Shown here in pieces: positions 16,431-24,872 of a stretch of DNA of 34,300 bases (positions are counted from its first letter, which is position 1; each line of letters starts with the position of its first letter). The translations under genes and the position numbers were made by a program. The DNA is from CAG-826 sp964504595. GTDB lineage: Bacteria > Bacillota_I > Bacilli_A > RFN20 > CAG-826. The notes below the pieces were generated by a model. It was not told the origin of the DNA. It did no database searches and saw nothing but the letters and a program-made list of their open reading frames with translations. The stretch is from contig CAZDEE010000015.1 of assembly GCA_964504595.1 (NCBI GenBank), positions 1 to 34,300 on the forward strand, in the 5' to 3' direction.

Positions 16431-16637
16431 ATGGCAGTTCCATTCAGAAGAACATCAAAAACATCAAAAAGAATGCGTAGATCACACTTTAAACTTTCAG
16501 TTACAGGATTAGTCGCATGTGCCCATTGTGGTGCGATGATTCCAAGTCATCGTGTTTGCCCAGAATGTGGTTATTATGATGGCAATGCAGTTATTGCAAG
16601 TGATAAAGTCGTCGAAGAAAAGAAATCTAAAAAGTAA
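16431..16637 (+). CDS. rpmF: 50S ribosomal protein L32 (zinc-binding form)
   Basis: Ribosomal large-subunit protein. The N-terminus MAVPFRRTSKTSKRMRRSH is characteristic of L32, and CAHC...CPEC is the four-cysteine zinc ribbon of the zinc-dependent (C+) paralogue. 68 residues. SD CAAGGAGGAT, its own promoter upstream and a perfect terminator downstream make it a monocistronic unit. A zinc-free paralogue, if any, is not in the window. Confidence 0.98.
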   Translation: MAVPFRRTSKTSKRMRRSHFKLSVTGLVACAHCGAMIPSHRVCPECGYYDGNAVIASDKVVEEKKSKK

Positions 16638-16655
16638 ATATTTCTTGAAAATTAG

Positions 16656-16688
16656 CAGTAATAAATTGTTGTTTATTACTGTTTTTTT
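16656..16688 (+). terminator. Intrinsic terminator of rpmF
   Basis: CAGTAATAAA/TTTATTACTG, a perfect 10-bp stem with loop TTGTTG and seven T. Confidence 0.93.
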
Positions 16689-16708
16689 ATTTATTTAAAT
16701 TGTCTTTC

Positions 16709-16736
16709 TTGAAAGAAAAATAAAACATGATAGAAT
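16709..16736 (+). promoter_or_regulatory. deoC promoter
   Basis: -35 TTGAAA, 16-bp spacer, -10 TAGAAT, about 23 bp before the deoC start codon. Confidence 0.7.
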
Positions 16737-16759
16737 ATGAATAGAAAGCAGGTGTTACT

Positions 16760-17401
16760 ATGAATTACAATAAATTAATTGACCACACAATTTTAAAACC
16801 AGATGCCTCTATAGAAGATGTTGAAAAGTTATGCATGGAAGCTAAACAATTTGATTTTATGAGCGTTTGTGTTAATCCATCATTTATTCCTTTATGTGTT
16901 AAATTGCTAAAAGATAGTGATGTAAAAGTATGCACAGTTATCGGATTTCCATTAGGCGCAACTTTAAAAGACGTTAAAGTTTATGAAACCCGTGAAGCTG
17001 TTGAAGAAGGCGCGGATGAAATTGATATGGTAATTAATGTTTCTCAATTAAAAGCGGGAAATGATGAATATGTGTATCAAGAAATAAAAGATATTAGAAA
17101 TGCTTGTAAAGGAAAAGTTTTAAAAGTTATTTTAGAAACATGTCTTTTAAGTGATGAAGAAATAGTTCGTGCAAGTGAATTATCTGTTAAAGCAGGTGCG
17201 GATTTTGTTAAAACTTCTACTGGTTTTTCTTCAGGTGGTGCAACTGTTCATGCAGTTAGCTTAATGAGAAAAACTGTTGGTGATCGTTGCGGAGTAAAAG
17301 CTAGTGGCGGAATTCGTACATATGATGATTTAGTAAATATGGTCGAAGCTGGCGCAACACGTATTGGTACTAGTAGCGGACCAAAATTATTATCTAAATA
17401 A
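16760..17401 (+). CDS. deoC: Deoxyribose-phosphate aldolase
   Basis: Splits 2-deoxyribose 5-phosphate to glyceraldehyde 3-phosphate and acetaldehyde in nucleoside catabolism. TIM-barrel class I aldolase: the Schiff-base Lys is in FVKTSTGFSSGGAT, the second active-site Lys in GVKASGGIRT, and an Asp lies in EIDMVINV. 213 residues, full length. CAGGTG precedes the ATG. It has its own promoter. With cdd at 26382 the window holds two steps of pyrimidine deoxynucleoside salvage, but not in one operon. In Bacillus deoC is not in this neighbourhood, so it is an insertion into the shared order. Confidence 0.97.
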   Translation: MNYNKLIDHTILKPDASIEDVEKLCMEAKQFDFMSVCVNPSFIPLCVKLLKDSDVKVCTVIGFPLGATLKDVKVYETREAVEEGADEIDMVINVSQLKAGNDEYVYQEIKDIRNACKGKVLKVILETCLLSDEEIVRASELSVKAGADFVKTSTGFSSGGATVHAVSLMRKTVGDRCGVKASGGIRTYDDLVNMVEAGATRIGTSSGPKLLSK

Positions 17402-17504
17402 GGCTTTTTTGTATAATTTATATAAAATTAGGCTTTGCTTTTTATTGTGCTTAGTGCCGATTGATAAAAAAAGAACAAAAAAATGGAAAAAATTTATTAT
17501 TTAG

Positions 17505-17533
17505 TTGATTTTTTCTTGTTAAAATTATATAAT
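17505..17533 (+). promoter_or_regulatory. rpsU promoter
   Basis: -35 TTGATT, 17-bp spacer, perfect -10 TATAAT; start codon 47 bp downstream. Confidence 0.8.
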
Positions 17534-17580
17534 TTTTTCGTTGTGAAAGCTTATTAAGCTTCAGAAGGAGGGGAAATTAA

Positions 17581-17754
17581 ATGCCAAAGACAGTCGTCCG
17601 TGATAACGAAACTTTAGATGAAGCACTTCGTCGCTTCAAAAGACAAGTTAACAAGGCTGGAACCCTTGCTGAAGCTCGCAAGAGAGAGTTCTATTTAAAA
17701 CCAGGCGTTCGTCGTAAATTAAAATCAGAACAAGCTCGTCGCAAATCCTATTAA
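17581..17754 (+). CDS. rpsU: 30S ribosomal protein S21
   Basis: The 57-residue product MPKTVVRDNETLDEALRRFK... with KAGTLAEARKREFY and an Arg/Lys-rich C-terminus is S21, which binds the 3' domain of 16S rRNA and helps initiation. The SD GAAGGAGGGG is very strong. It lies between mtaB and yqfC as in Bacillus (there followed by yqeY, absent here). It has its own promoter and terminator. Confidence 0.98.
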   Translation: MPKTVVRDNETLDEALRRFKRQVNKAGTLAEARKREFYLKPGVRRKLKSEQARRKSY

Positions 17755-17760
17755 TTTGTA

Positions 17761-17795
17761 AAGATTGACTATAGCGGTGCTATGGTCTTTTTTTT
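17761..17795 (+). terminator. Intrinsic terminator of rpsU
   Basis: GACTATAGC pairs with GCTATGGTC around loop GGT, extended by AAGA/TCTT with a bulge and followed by eight T. It ends only 20 bp before the yqfC start. Confidence 0.88.
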
Positions 17796-17815
17796 ATCTT
17801 TTTTCATATATTTTA

Positions 17816-18025
17816 ATGGTGATAAGATTGATTATATATGAAAAAAACATCTTAAAGATTTATTACTATAAAACTTTATTAAGAATAGATCAAAATGAAG
17901 TTGTGGTATATTTAAAAAAAGCTATTCTTAAAGTGGATGGAATAAATCTAAAAATTAATTATTATGAGAAAGAAGAACTCCATATATGTGGATTAATAAA
18001 TAATATTCATTTTGATTATGTTTAA
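17816..18025 (+). CDS. yqfC: YqfC/YabP-family protein
   Basis: Small beta-rich protein of the YabP/YqfC family. Residues such as RIDQNEVVVYLKKAILKVDGINLKINYY and LHICGLINNIHF follow the usual pattern of short strands ending in an I-x-G-x-I motif. About 69 residues from the ATG at 17816; a TTG at 17828 with GGTGA five bases before it is an alternative start. It sits just after the rpsU terminator without a clear promoter, and its stop overlaps the yqfD start by eight bases. In Bacillus yqfC and yqfD are sporulation genes. Whether this organism sporulates cannot be seen here. Confidence 0.7.
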   Translation: MVIRLIIYEKNILKIYYYKTLLRIDQNEVVVYLKKAILKVDGINLKINYYEKEELHICGLINNIHFDYV

Positions 18026-18947
18026 AAATAAAGAAATATATCTTATCACTGTATTTGATATTACAAACGCATTATCAATTTTAAAAGAAGAGAATATAGT
18101 TATTTATAATTTAAAAAAAGTTGATCAATATTCATATACATTTGAGACTGATGTTGGTCAAAAGAAGAAAATATATAAACTTTTTAAATCGGTAAAATTA
18201 GTTAAAAGGACTGGATTATATCGAATTATTTATAACTTAATTAAAAGAAAAACCACAATTACGGCTTTGTTAATTGCATTAATTCTATTTTTTATTGGTG
18301 AGAATAGAATTTATGAAGTTACCATCAATGGTACTTCAAACTCTATTTCGGCGATGTTAAAAGTGGAATTAGAGGCCATGGGATTAAAAAAATACGCTCC
18401 TAAACCGGCTTTTAATGTTTTATTAGGATATGAAAAGAAATTAAAGACAGTATTTTATGATTATATTGATTTTTTAGAATTAAGATTAGAAGGAGTTAAT
18501 TTAAAATGTAGCTATATAAAAAGAAGAAATGAAATTGAGCTTCCTTCTAAAACTGGTTCTCGTTATGCCTCAAAAAGTGGAATAATTTCGTATTTTGTTG
18601 TAAGTAGTGGAGAAATTAAAGTTAAAGAAAATCAATATGTCGAAAAGGGTGATTTGTTAATTAGTGACACAATTATAATGCCATCTGGAGAAGAAAAAGT
18701 CGTTGGTGTTGAAGGTCAAGTATATGCTTATACATGGACTATAGTGGAAGTTGAAGATAGTTTAAGACAAAATGAAGAAGAAGTAGAATTGTTAGCAAGA
18801 TTAATTGATCGCGCAAGTAATTTGATTGCTTCACAGTTTTATAAAGAAGAAAAAATAATGGAAGAAAAAGTGCTTTCCTATAAAATTATTGATAATATTG
18901 GATATTTAAAAATACATTTTACATGCTTAGAAGATATTTCAAAGTAG
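18018..18947 (+). CDS. yqfD: YqfD-family membrane protein, short form
   Basis: Sporulation-associated family of unknown molecular role. A basic N-terminal domain is followed by one transmembrane helix (about residues 76-94) ending in ENRIYEVTINGT. A long extracytoplasmic part follows, with ELRLEGVNLKCSYIKRR, KSGIISYFVVSSGEIKVKENQYVEKGDLLISD and the VGVEGQVYAYTW segment typical of YqfD. The length is 309 residues against about 390-400 in Bacillus, so it is shortened although the conserved middle is present. The start is the ATG at 18018. In Bacillus phoH comes next; here a C39-protease membrane protein follows after 45 bp. Confidence 0.85.
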   Translation: MFKNKEIYLITVFDITNALSILKEENIVIYNLKKVDQYSYTFETDVGQKKKIYKLFKSVKLVKRTGLYRIIYNLIKRKTTITALLIALILFFIGENRIYEVTINGTSNSISAMLKVELEAMGLKKYAPKPAFNVLLGYEKKLKTVFYDYIDFLELRLEGVNLKCSYIKRRNEIELPSKTGSRYASKSGIISYFVVSSGEIKVKENQYVEKGDLLISDTIIMPSGEEKVVGVEGQVYAYTWTIVEVEDSLRQNEEEVELLARLIDRASNLIASQFYKEEKIMEEKVLSYKIIDNIGYLKIHFTCLEDISK

Positions 18948-18992
18948 GAATTTTTAAAATTGTCCTCTAATTATATATAGGGGGATTTTAAA

Positions 18993-20108
18993 ATGAAAAA
19001 TTTATTTTGTTATCAACTCTATGATGATGACTGTGGCTTCGCCTGCTTAAAAATGCTTTTAGGGGATATAAACGATGATATAAGTTATTTATATTTAAGC
19101 AATCCAAAAGAAAAAGGAAATTATTCATTTATTGAATTATCGAATATTGCTTTGAAATATAATGTAATTTTAAAAGGTTATGAATGTTATAATTTAGATA
19201 AAATTAAATCGCCACTTATCGCTCTTGTAGATGGTGTAAATAATAATCATTATGTTTTAGTAACTAGAATTACTAAAAAAAGAATTTATTATAATGATCC
19301 GAATTTTGGAAGGCTTAGCGTTAGGAAAAAACAATTTTTAAAGGTTTTTAAAGGTAAGTATTTATTGCCCTTTGAATATATTAAAACAAAATGCTTAAAA
19401 AAGATAAATAAAGTCATTCCTTTAATACCAGTAATATTTTTATCTTTATGTGAATTAATCTTTTTAGTAACAAATTGTATTTTTATAAACAATACTTTAT
19501 TTTACTTTATATCGATTTTATGCGTTTTTATAATTCAATTTATAAGTAATATTATTACACGAATTTATACAATTAATTATTTAAGTAAGTTATGCAAGAA
19601 AAAGGATTTAAATCATAATCAATTTTCCAAAATAAGCATTCATTTATCAAATTATATTGCTACATATATGAAGATGTTAGAAAAAATATATGTAATTGCA
19701 AACTTAATTATCGTTTCTTTAAATAATGTATCTTTTATAAATCATATTATTATTTTTTTGATATCTTTCATTTATTATTTTATTAATAAAAAATTAGTAA
19801 ATGAAGAAAATAAGCTAGGGTTATACGAAAAAAGAGCGTTTAATAATGGAAATAAAGATGATTATTTTTTAAAATTAAAAAAATATTTATTAAAGAATGA
19901 TGTAATCGCTGTTCTAGCATATTTTTTATTTATACTATATAAATCCGTTGAATTATTCATTTATAATGACCATATGTCTAAAATACTTATATCGTCTTGT
20001 CTTTGTTTTTATTTATTAAATAAAATGATTGATTTATCGAAATATATATATGAGTTTAAGAAACGGAATATTCATTTAAATGGCCTAAATAGTATCTTAG
20101 AAAAATAA
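18993..20108 (+). CDS. Membrane-anchored C39 cysteine peptidase without ABC ATPase
   Basis: The N-terminal 130 residues are a C39 peptidase with an apparently complete triad: Cys14 in DDDCGFACLKML, His86 in NNHYVLVT and Asp102 in YNDPNFG. In PCAT bacteriocin exporters this domain cuts double-glycine leader peptides. Residues 140-350 hold six likely transmembrane helices resembling an ABC half-transporter membrane domain, but the protein stops at 371 residues with no nucleotide-binding domain, and no ATPase gene is in the window. SD GGGGGAT. It sits 45 bp after yqfD and could share its transcript. It may be a stand-alone membrane protease or a remodelled exporter; the substrate is unknown. Confidence 0.8.
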   Translation: MKNLFCYQLYDDDCGFACLKMLLGDINDDISYLYLSNPKEKGNYSFIELSNIALKYNVILKGYECYNLDKIKSPLIALVDGVNNNHYVLVTRITKKRIYYNDPNFGRLSVRKKQFLKVFKGKYLLPFEYIKTKCLKKINKVIPLIPVIFLSLCELIFLVTNCIFINNTLFYFISILCVFIIQFISNIITRIYTINYLSKLCKKKDLNHNQFSKISIHLSNYIATYMKMLEKIYVIANLIIVSLNNVSFINHIIIFLISFIYYFINKKLVNEENKLGLYEKRAFNNGNKDDYFLKLKKYLLKNDVIAVLAYFLFILYKSVELFIYNDHMSKILISSCLCFYLLNKMIDLSKYIYEFKKRNIHLNGLNSILEK

Positions 20109-20135
20109 ATAAAAGAAGCACTAAGTAAATGCTTC
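20101..20135 (-). terminator. Terminator of the Ig-like lipoprotein gene (minus strand)
   Basis: GAAGCA/TGCTTC stem (20115-20120, 20130-20135). On the minus strand it is followed by TTTTATTTATTTTT. On the plus strand the T-run is short, so it mainly serves the leftward gene; it overlaps the end of the C39 gene. Confidence 0.7.
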
Positions 20136-20155
20136 CTTTAAAGAACCAAGATAAT

Positions 20156-21448
20156 TTATAAATCATATAAAGTTATTATAGTTTCACCAGTAACTTCAAA
20201 TGTATATTTATATTGTGGTATTCCATCAAAAATAGTTTTTCCATTGACCTCAATTTTAATTTTAATATTGTTTATATAGGTAACTAAAAATAATTTTTCT
20301 CCATATTTTACGTAATTATCACCAGTTGTATAGTAATTATAATTTGAATCACGGCAATAATTACCAATTCCGGTATTGGGATTATTATCATCGGTATATT
20401 TTGTAACATTGAAAATAATTTTTACTAAAATTGATTCAATTTTTTTAAGACTAATCGTAATACTTAAATCACCTGTAACATCAATACCATGTTCGTATTT
20501 TTGGGAAGTGCCATTTTCATATTCGTAGGTAATAATGCATTCATATCCACTTGGAATATCACTACTTGCTACAGAAATTGTAATCCAGTCTCCGATTTGA
20601 ATGTTGTTAGGCAGTGTTTCATATTTATTGGTGTAGTTAATTGTAAATTCAACATCTAAATTATCGCTATTTACAACATTAACACTAACTGGTTTTAGAT
20701 TAGCTTCCACAATAGAAATCATTAAATTAGAACCATAATCGGAAGCTATTTCAAAGCCACTAGATGAAAATAACAATTCAGATATTTCACTTTCTAATTC
20801 GCCTACATAAATGTAAACTTCATATTTATCAACTGTTCCATTTATATACCCGGTTAGAACATCACCAACATAAAAATTATTATATGTGCCAGAGTCGGTA
20901 ATTTTAGATTTTGAAATGCTTCCTTCAATGCTAAAATCGGTAACTGATTCTGGAAGAGTATCGACTATAATTGAAACTTTGTTATATTGACTTATAACAG
21001 AAATATCAATTGAATCAGTTTTTTCTCCATCAGTAGTGGTAACAGTAACAGTGACATCGCCTTCCTTTAAAGCAGTAACAACGTTATTTTCAATAGAAAT
21101 AATATCGTTGTTATTACAAGATAAAGTATAAGTTTTATCAGTAGCACTTTCTGGAAGAATTGAAACTGTCAAATTTGCAATCTCGCCAATATTTAAAGAA
21201 ATCTTATCGGCGCTTAATGACACACTTTCAACATGAATAGTGGTAATAGATGTAATAGGTTTTTCTGTCGTATTAATACTTGGAGAGTTAGTATTAGGTG
21301 AGGTTGTACTTGAAACAATAGTTGTATTTGGTGTTGTATGAGATACAGTTGGTTGATTTGTAGTTAATTCATTTTTTTTATTACATCCAACTAAGCTACT
21401 TATGGTAAAAACACCAAGTAATATTAAGGGAATTATTCTTTTTTTCAT
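20156..21448 (-). CDS. Lipoprotein with bacterial Ig-like (Big_2) domain
   Basis: Predicted surface lipoprotein. The signal peptide MKKRIIPLILLGVFTISSLVGC ends in a lipobox with Cys22. A Thr/Ser/Pro-rich linker (about residues 25-58) and a Big_2 domain follow, VESVSLSADKISLNIGEIANLTVSILPESATDKTY... to about residue 145. The remaining 285 residues are beta-rich repeats I do not recognise. I start at 21448 because AAGGAGAA precedes that ATG; the upstream in-frame ATG at 21502 lacks an SD and would hide the signal peptide. It is transcribed divergently from another lipoprotein gene. A role in adhesion or envelope structure is plausible but not shown. Confidence 0.8.
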   Translation of the reverse strand: MKKRIIPLILLGVFTISSLVGCNKKNELTTNQPTVSHTTPNTTIVSSTTSPNTNSPSINTTEKPITSITTIHVESVSLSADKISLNIGEIANLTVSILPESATDKTYTLSCNNNDIISIENNVVTALKEGDVTVTVTTTDGEKTDSIDISVISQYNKVSIIVDTLPESVTDFSIEGSISKSKITDSGTYNNFYVGDVLTGYINGTVDKYEVYIYVGELESEISELLFSSSGFEIASDYGSNLMISIVEANLKPVSVNVVNSDNLDVEFTINYTNKYETLPNNIQIGDWITISVASSDIPSGYECIITYEYENGTSQKYEHGIDVTGDLSITISLKKIESILVKIIFNVTKYTDDNNPNTGIGNYCRDSNYNYYTTGDNYVKYGEKLFLVTYINNIKIKIEVNGKTIFDGIPQYKYTFEVTGETIITLYDL

Positions 21449-21488
21449 AATGAATTTCTCCTTTTTGAAATAAATAATTAATGGATTT

Positions 21489-21517
21489 ATTGTAGCAATC
21501 ATAAATTACTTTGTAAA
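21489..21517 (-). promoter_or_regulatory. Promoter of the Ig-like lipoprotein gene
   Basis: On the minus strand: -35 TTTACA (21512-21517), 17-bp spacer, -10 TACAAT (21489-21494). Confidence 0.65.
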
Positions 21518-21578
21518 TAAGTGAATAGAAATTTAGTTTTTAAACCACCAAATGATAGCGCTTAACCGAAGACAAATG

Positions 21579-21607
21579 TTGAAAACTATGCAAATTTAAA
21601 TTATTAT
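21579..21607 (+). promoter_or_regulatory. Promoter of the plus-strand lipoprotein gene
   Basis: -35 TTGAAA, 17-bp spacer, -10 TATTAT. Downstream, a perfect 14-bp palindrome ATATTAATTAATAT (21628-21641) lies in the leader just before the SD. Confidence 0.55.
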
Positions 21608-21656
21608 ATAGGCACAGATACGAAATTATATTAATTAATATTTAAGAGGAGGATTT

Positions 21657-22472
21657 ATGAATAAGAATATTTTAAAAATTGGAGCATTATTTTTATTTTT
21701 AATAACAGGTTGTGGCGGAAATTCAAATACCCTTACTTCAAATTCAACTGCAAGTGGAAATAATGAAAATAAATTACCAGATGAAATCATTTGTACAGAT
21801 AATAAGTATCGTGTTCAAGTAGTAAAACCGGATGGTTATCTTTTAACTTCAAAATTCAATGTTCAATGGTGCAGTGATACAAATTGTTATCCAAAACAAG
21901 CAGTTGATGGAGTGGCTACAAACGATCTTGCAGATGGAGATTATTTAATTCATTTAATTAATATCCCTGATGAATATACATATAAACCAGGTTATACCGC
22001 AACTGCGGAAAATAAATGCATGACAATTAATCTTTCAAGCGTCTCAACTCCAACTGAAAATGAAAAAAATGATGCATCTGGAAATCCTATTAATTCAGGA
22101 GCTATCAATAATCCATATATAGTTTCAGAAGGAATATATAAGGCTAATGTCTCAGATCCTAATGAATCTATTTATTATGGATTTAATCCTACTAAAGCTG
22201 GAACATATATTATTGAGTCATGGTCTGATGATATTTGGCTTAATAATGAAGGACCATTTATTTCATATTATGGAAGTGGCGATATTGATATTAATAATCC
22301 TGTTTTAAGTGACGATAACTCTGGATTTGATAAGAACTTTAAACTTCAAATCGAAATATCTGAGTCTGATATTTCATCTAATAATGCATCTTATGTATTT
22401 GGAATATCAGCACCTGTAATTCCTGGATTATCAAAGAAAATTGCATTTTCAATTACAAACGTTAACGATTAA
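21657..22472 (+). CDS. Hypothetical surface lipoprotein
   Basis: The signal peptide MNKNILKIGALFLFLITGC has a lipobox with Cys19, followed by an Asn/Ser/Thr-rich linker. The first domain (about residues 40-130) has several cysteines (IICTDN, WCSDTNCYP, NKCM) and looks like a small beta-sandwich, with LADGDYLIHLINIPDEYTY reminiscent of prealbumin-like domains. The second (about 150-271) has SIYYGFNPTKAGTYIIES, which resembles the PPC-type C-terminal domains of secreted proteins. 271 residues. SD AGAGGAGGAT. I cannot name a function; its neighbours suggest an envelope role, possibly a partner of the redox genes that face it. Confidence 0.7.
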   Translation: MNKNILKIGALFLFLITGCGGNSNTLTSNSTASGNNENKLPDEIICTDNKYRVQVVKPDGYLLTSKFNVQWCSDTNCYPKQAVDGVATNDLADGDYLIHLINIPDEYTYKPGYTATAENKCMTINLSSVSTPTENEKNDASGNPINSGAINNPYIVSEGIYKANVSDPNESIYYGFNPTKAGTYIIESWSDDIWLNNEGPFISYYGSGDIDINNPVLSDDNSGFDKNFKLQIEISESDISSNNASYVFGISAPVIPGLSKKIAFSITNVND

Positions 22473-22494
22473 TAAAATACAGTTAAAACAAGTG

Positions 22495-22519
22495 AAAAGG
22501 CCTCGAATTGAGGCCTTTT
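22495..22519. terminator. Bidirectional terminator between convergent genes
   Basis: AAAAGGCCTC/GAGGCCTTTT, a perfect 10-bp stem with loop GAATT. The A-run and T-run on either side let it serve both the plus-strand lipoprotein gene and the minus-strand iron-sulfur protein gene. Confidence 0.92.
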
Positions 22520-22550
22520 AATTATTTTAGATTCTCTTTAAATAACTTTT

Positions 22551-24050
22551 TTATTTAGAATACATTTCATAATATGCAACAAGCCTTTCATAATTCATCG
22601 ATGCAAAGGAAATTTCTCTTACAATATTTTCTTTATCTAAAATAATTGTTAAAGGTAACGATGTATCTAAGGTAAAGTAATCATGGAATGGATTTTCCAA
22701 ATTATCTTGTGCAAAAGTTATTTCAAAATTGTTGAAATATCCAGCGATCCAAGCGGAAAGATTAGGTTCGCTTATATCGATCGTATGGATTGCAAGAATA
22801 TTAACGGAATCCTTATAATCACCATAGAATTGATTAAAATATGGCATTTCATGAATACAACCAGTACATGTGGTGGACCAGAAATTTATAAAGCTAACTT
22901 TTCCTTTTAATTCACTAACTGAAATTTCTTCCTTCTCATTAAGATAAGTAGATAAAGTGAAGTTTTCACATTCTTTACCAATTTCCGCTTTTAAATCATC
23001 ATTTTGTGAAGAGGATTTATCAATGAAATTAGCATATACTAAAGTTGAAGCTAAAACGACTACCGTGGCTATTTGAACAACAATTCTAATTTTTTTGTGT
23101 TTTTTATTTTTTAAATTCGCGGTATTTTCATTGGAGAATGAAATTAATTCAACTTGATTGTTTGTAGTATTTGTAGTTTCAAACTCTTTGCCTTTCCATT
23201 GAATGGCCTTAGTAGGGCAAGCGGAAATACATTCACCGCAATTGATACATTCATGGTCTCCAACACGCTTGACATCCATTTTACATTTTCGAATGCATTT
23301 TCCACAATTTGTGCAAGCATCTTTGTTAACTTTTACACCTAACATGCAGAATTTATTAAAGAAGCTGTATAGAGCGCCTAGAGGGCAAATAAAACGACAA
23401 AATACACGATAAATAAATATTGCAGAAACAAAGAAAAATACAAATAAACAGAATTTCCAGTTGAATACTTCGCCTAACATTGCTAGGTAATTACTAGTAT
23501 TATTAGGATGGAAAATTAATGGTAAAGCTCCTTCAAATATTCCAGCTGGACAAATATATTTACAAAATGCTGGTAATGGAAGAACTCCACTATACATGAT
23601 TGGTATAATAATTACTAAAACGAGTAATAAAACATATTTGAAATAAGATAATAATCTAGTAATGTTATTCTTCTTAAGTTTTGGTGTTCTTATTTTATAA
23701 GCTAATTCTTGGAATAAACCAACTGGACATAACCAACCACAGATAGTTCTACCAAAAATTAGACCATATAATAAGATGATACCAATAACATAATAAGGCG
23801 CTTTTTTATTTGAACCATTTAAAGCGCTTTGTAAAGCACCTAATGGACAAGAGCCAACTGCACCAGGACAGGAATAACAATTGAGTCCCGGAACACAAGC
23901 AGCTTTTGTAATTCCGGTAAATATTTCTCCTTTTATAAATCCTTTGACATTTGCGTTATATAGTAAAGCGGCATAAAGTTGGACAAATCTTCTTTTGCTA
24001 GGTTTATGACGGAACCACCATAGCTGAATTTGATGTAATATCTTTTTCAT
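22551..24050 (-). CDS. NapH-like 4Fe-4S membrane protein fused to a thioredoxin domain
   Basis: Predicted transmembrane electron conduit. Residues 50-75 hold a Cys-rich stretch CVPGLNCYSCPGAVGSCPLG. Membrane helices carry CGWLCPVG (104-110), CKYICPAG (163-170) and CRFICPLG (218-225), the NapH/NosR-type motifs. Two ferredoxin clusters follow (Cys 246, 249, 252, 256 and 268, 271, 274, 278), then one more helix (about 322-342) and a TlpA-like thioredoxin domain with active site STTCTGC (Cys395, Cys398). By topology the clusters face the cytoplasm and the thioredoxin the outside. It starts two bases past the stop of the upstream gene, so the two are translated together. Electron donor and final thiol target are not known. 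Confidence 0.88.
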   Translation of the reverse strand: MKKILHQIQLWWFRHKPSKRRFVQLYAALLYNANVKGFIKGEIFTGITKAACVPGLNCYSCPGAVGSCPLGALQSALNGSNKKAPYYVIGIILLYGLIFGRTICGWLCPVGLFQELAYKIRTPKLKKNNITRLLSYFKYVLLLVLVIIIPIMYSGVLPLPAFCKYICPAGIFEGALPLIFHPNNTSNYLAMLGEVFNWKFCLFVFFFVSAIFIYRVFCRFICPLGALYSFFNKFCMLGVKVNKDACTNCGKCIRKCKMDVKRVGDHECINCGECISACPTKAIQWKGKEFETTNTTNNQVELISFSNENTANLKNKKHKKIRIVVQIATVVVLASTLVYANFIDKSSSQNDDLKAEIGKECENFTLSTYLNEKEEISVSELKGKVSFINFWSTTCTGCIHEMPYFNQFYGDYKDSVNILAIHTIDISEPNLSAWIAGYFNNFEITFAQDNLENPFHDYFTLDTSLPLTIILDKENIVREISFASMNYERLVAYYEMYSK

Positions 24051-24051
24051 A

Positions 24052-24855
24052 TTATGCTAACCCTATACATTCAGTACAAATGTTTACCGCTTTAATTAGA
24101 ACATCTTTATATCCGTCATTTAAGATGCCTAAGACAATAAATGTAATGCTAGTAACGAATACGACTACACGTGTTATGTTTATATATAATTGGTTGGTAT
24201 TTTGACTAATTTCAAGTACAGGTTGTATTTTAACTTGTTTAATTAATTCACGAATTAAAGTTGTTTCTTTCTTTATACTTCTTAAATAATAAAAAACATA
24301 GCCACCAAAAATCAAAAAATTTAGAACTACAAATGGAAGAACATTTAAAACCATATGCGTAATTTCCTTATTTGTGTTTTCACCAGGGAAATTAGATTTA
24401 GTAAATAAATATCTTGCGGGCAGTATCATTAAAAGAAGAGCAATAATTGATATAGAAATAAATAAAACTAATCTATTTTTCTTTTCTTTTTCGATATCTT
24501 TTAATAGAGATTTATCTTCAATAATTTTTATTTTTTTAGTAAGAAGATTATAAGTGTCGATTGCGCTCATTTTATTGATATTTTCCTTATCTTGAATCTT
24601 AAAAACATGCTTGATAATAAATCCACTTATAATGATAACAATCCATAAAATAAAAGGGGCAATTAGAATATTTAAATAAGTCTTTACAATTTCAATATTA
24701 TAAATTGTATATGTTGGATCATCTTTAATCGCATTTTTTCCTTTAACTAAAATTGTATAAGAAAAAAGTATAAAGGTGATTCCTAAAATAATGGAAAACA
24801 ATGTAATTATAATATTGTACAAATATACATATTTTTCTTTTCTTTCATTTATCAT
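24052..24855 (-). CDS. Polytopic membrane protein with C-terminal CTEC motif (CD1871A-like tail)
   Basis: About four or five transmembrane helices (roughly residues 12-37, 58-84, 127-147, 165-190 and 227-245) and a charged cytoplasmic loop rich in Lys. The last 30 residues, FIVLGILNDGYKDVLIKAVNICTECIGLA, look like the small CD1871A-family CXXC proteins that accompany 4Fe-4S membrane proteins; here Cys260 and Cys263 form that motif at the very end. So a normally separate small protein appears fused to a larger membrane protein. It is the first gene of the leftward redox unit, one base from the iron-sulfur gene. SD AGGATG. The role as redox partner is inferred. Confidence 0.72.
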   Translation of the reverse strand: MINERKEKYVYLYNIIITLFSIILGITFILFSYTILVKGKNAIKDDPTYTIYNIEIVKTYLNILIAPFILWIVIIISGFIIKHVFKIQDKENINKMSAIDTYNLLTKKIKIIEDKSLLKDIEKEKKNRLVLFISISIIALLLMILPARYLFTKSNFPGENTNKEITHMVLNVLPFVVLNFLIFGGYVFYYLRSIKKETTLIRELIKQVKIQPVLEISQNTNQLYINITRVVVFVTSITFIVLGILNDGYKDVLIKAVNICTECIGLA

Positions 24856-24872
24856 AAAATCACATCCTGCAG

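Noticed and set aside
18948..20155. Bacteriocin precursor or double-glycine leader peptide near the C39 gene
   Set aside because: The flanking gaps are 45 bp upstream and 47 bp downstream, and I found no small ORF with a GG leader there.
21553..21566. Second cre site between the divergent lipoprotein genes
   Set aside because: TGATAGCGCTTAAC shares the central AGCGCTTAA with the site at 2682 but has three mismatches to the consensus.
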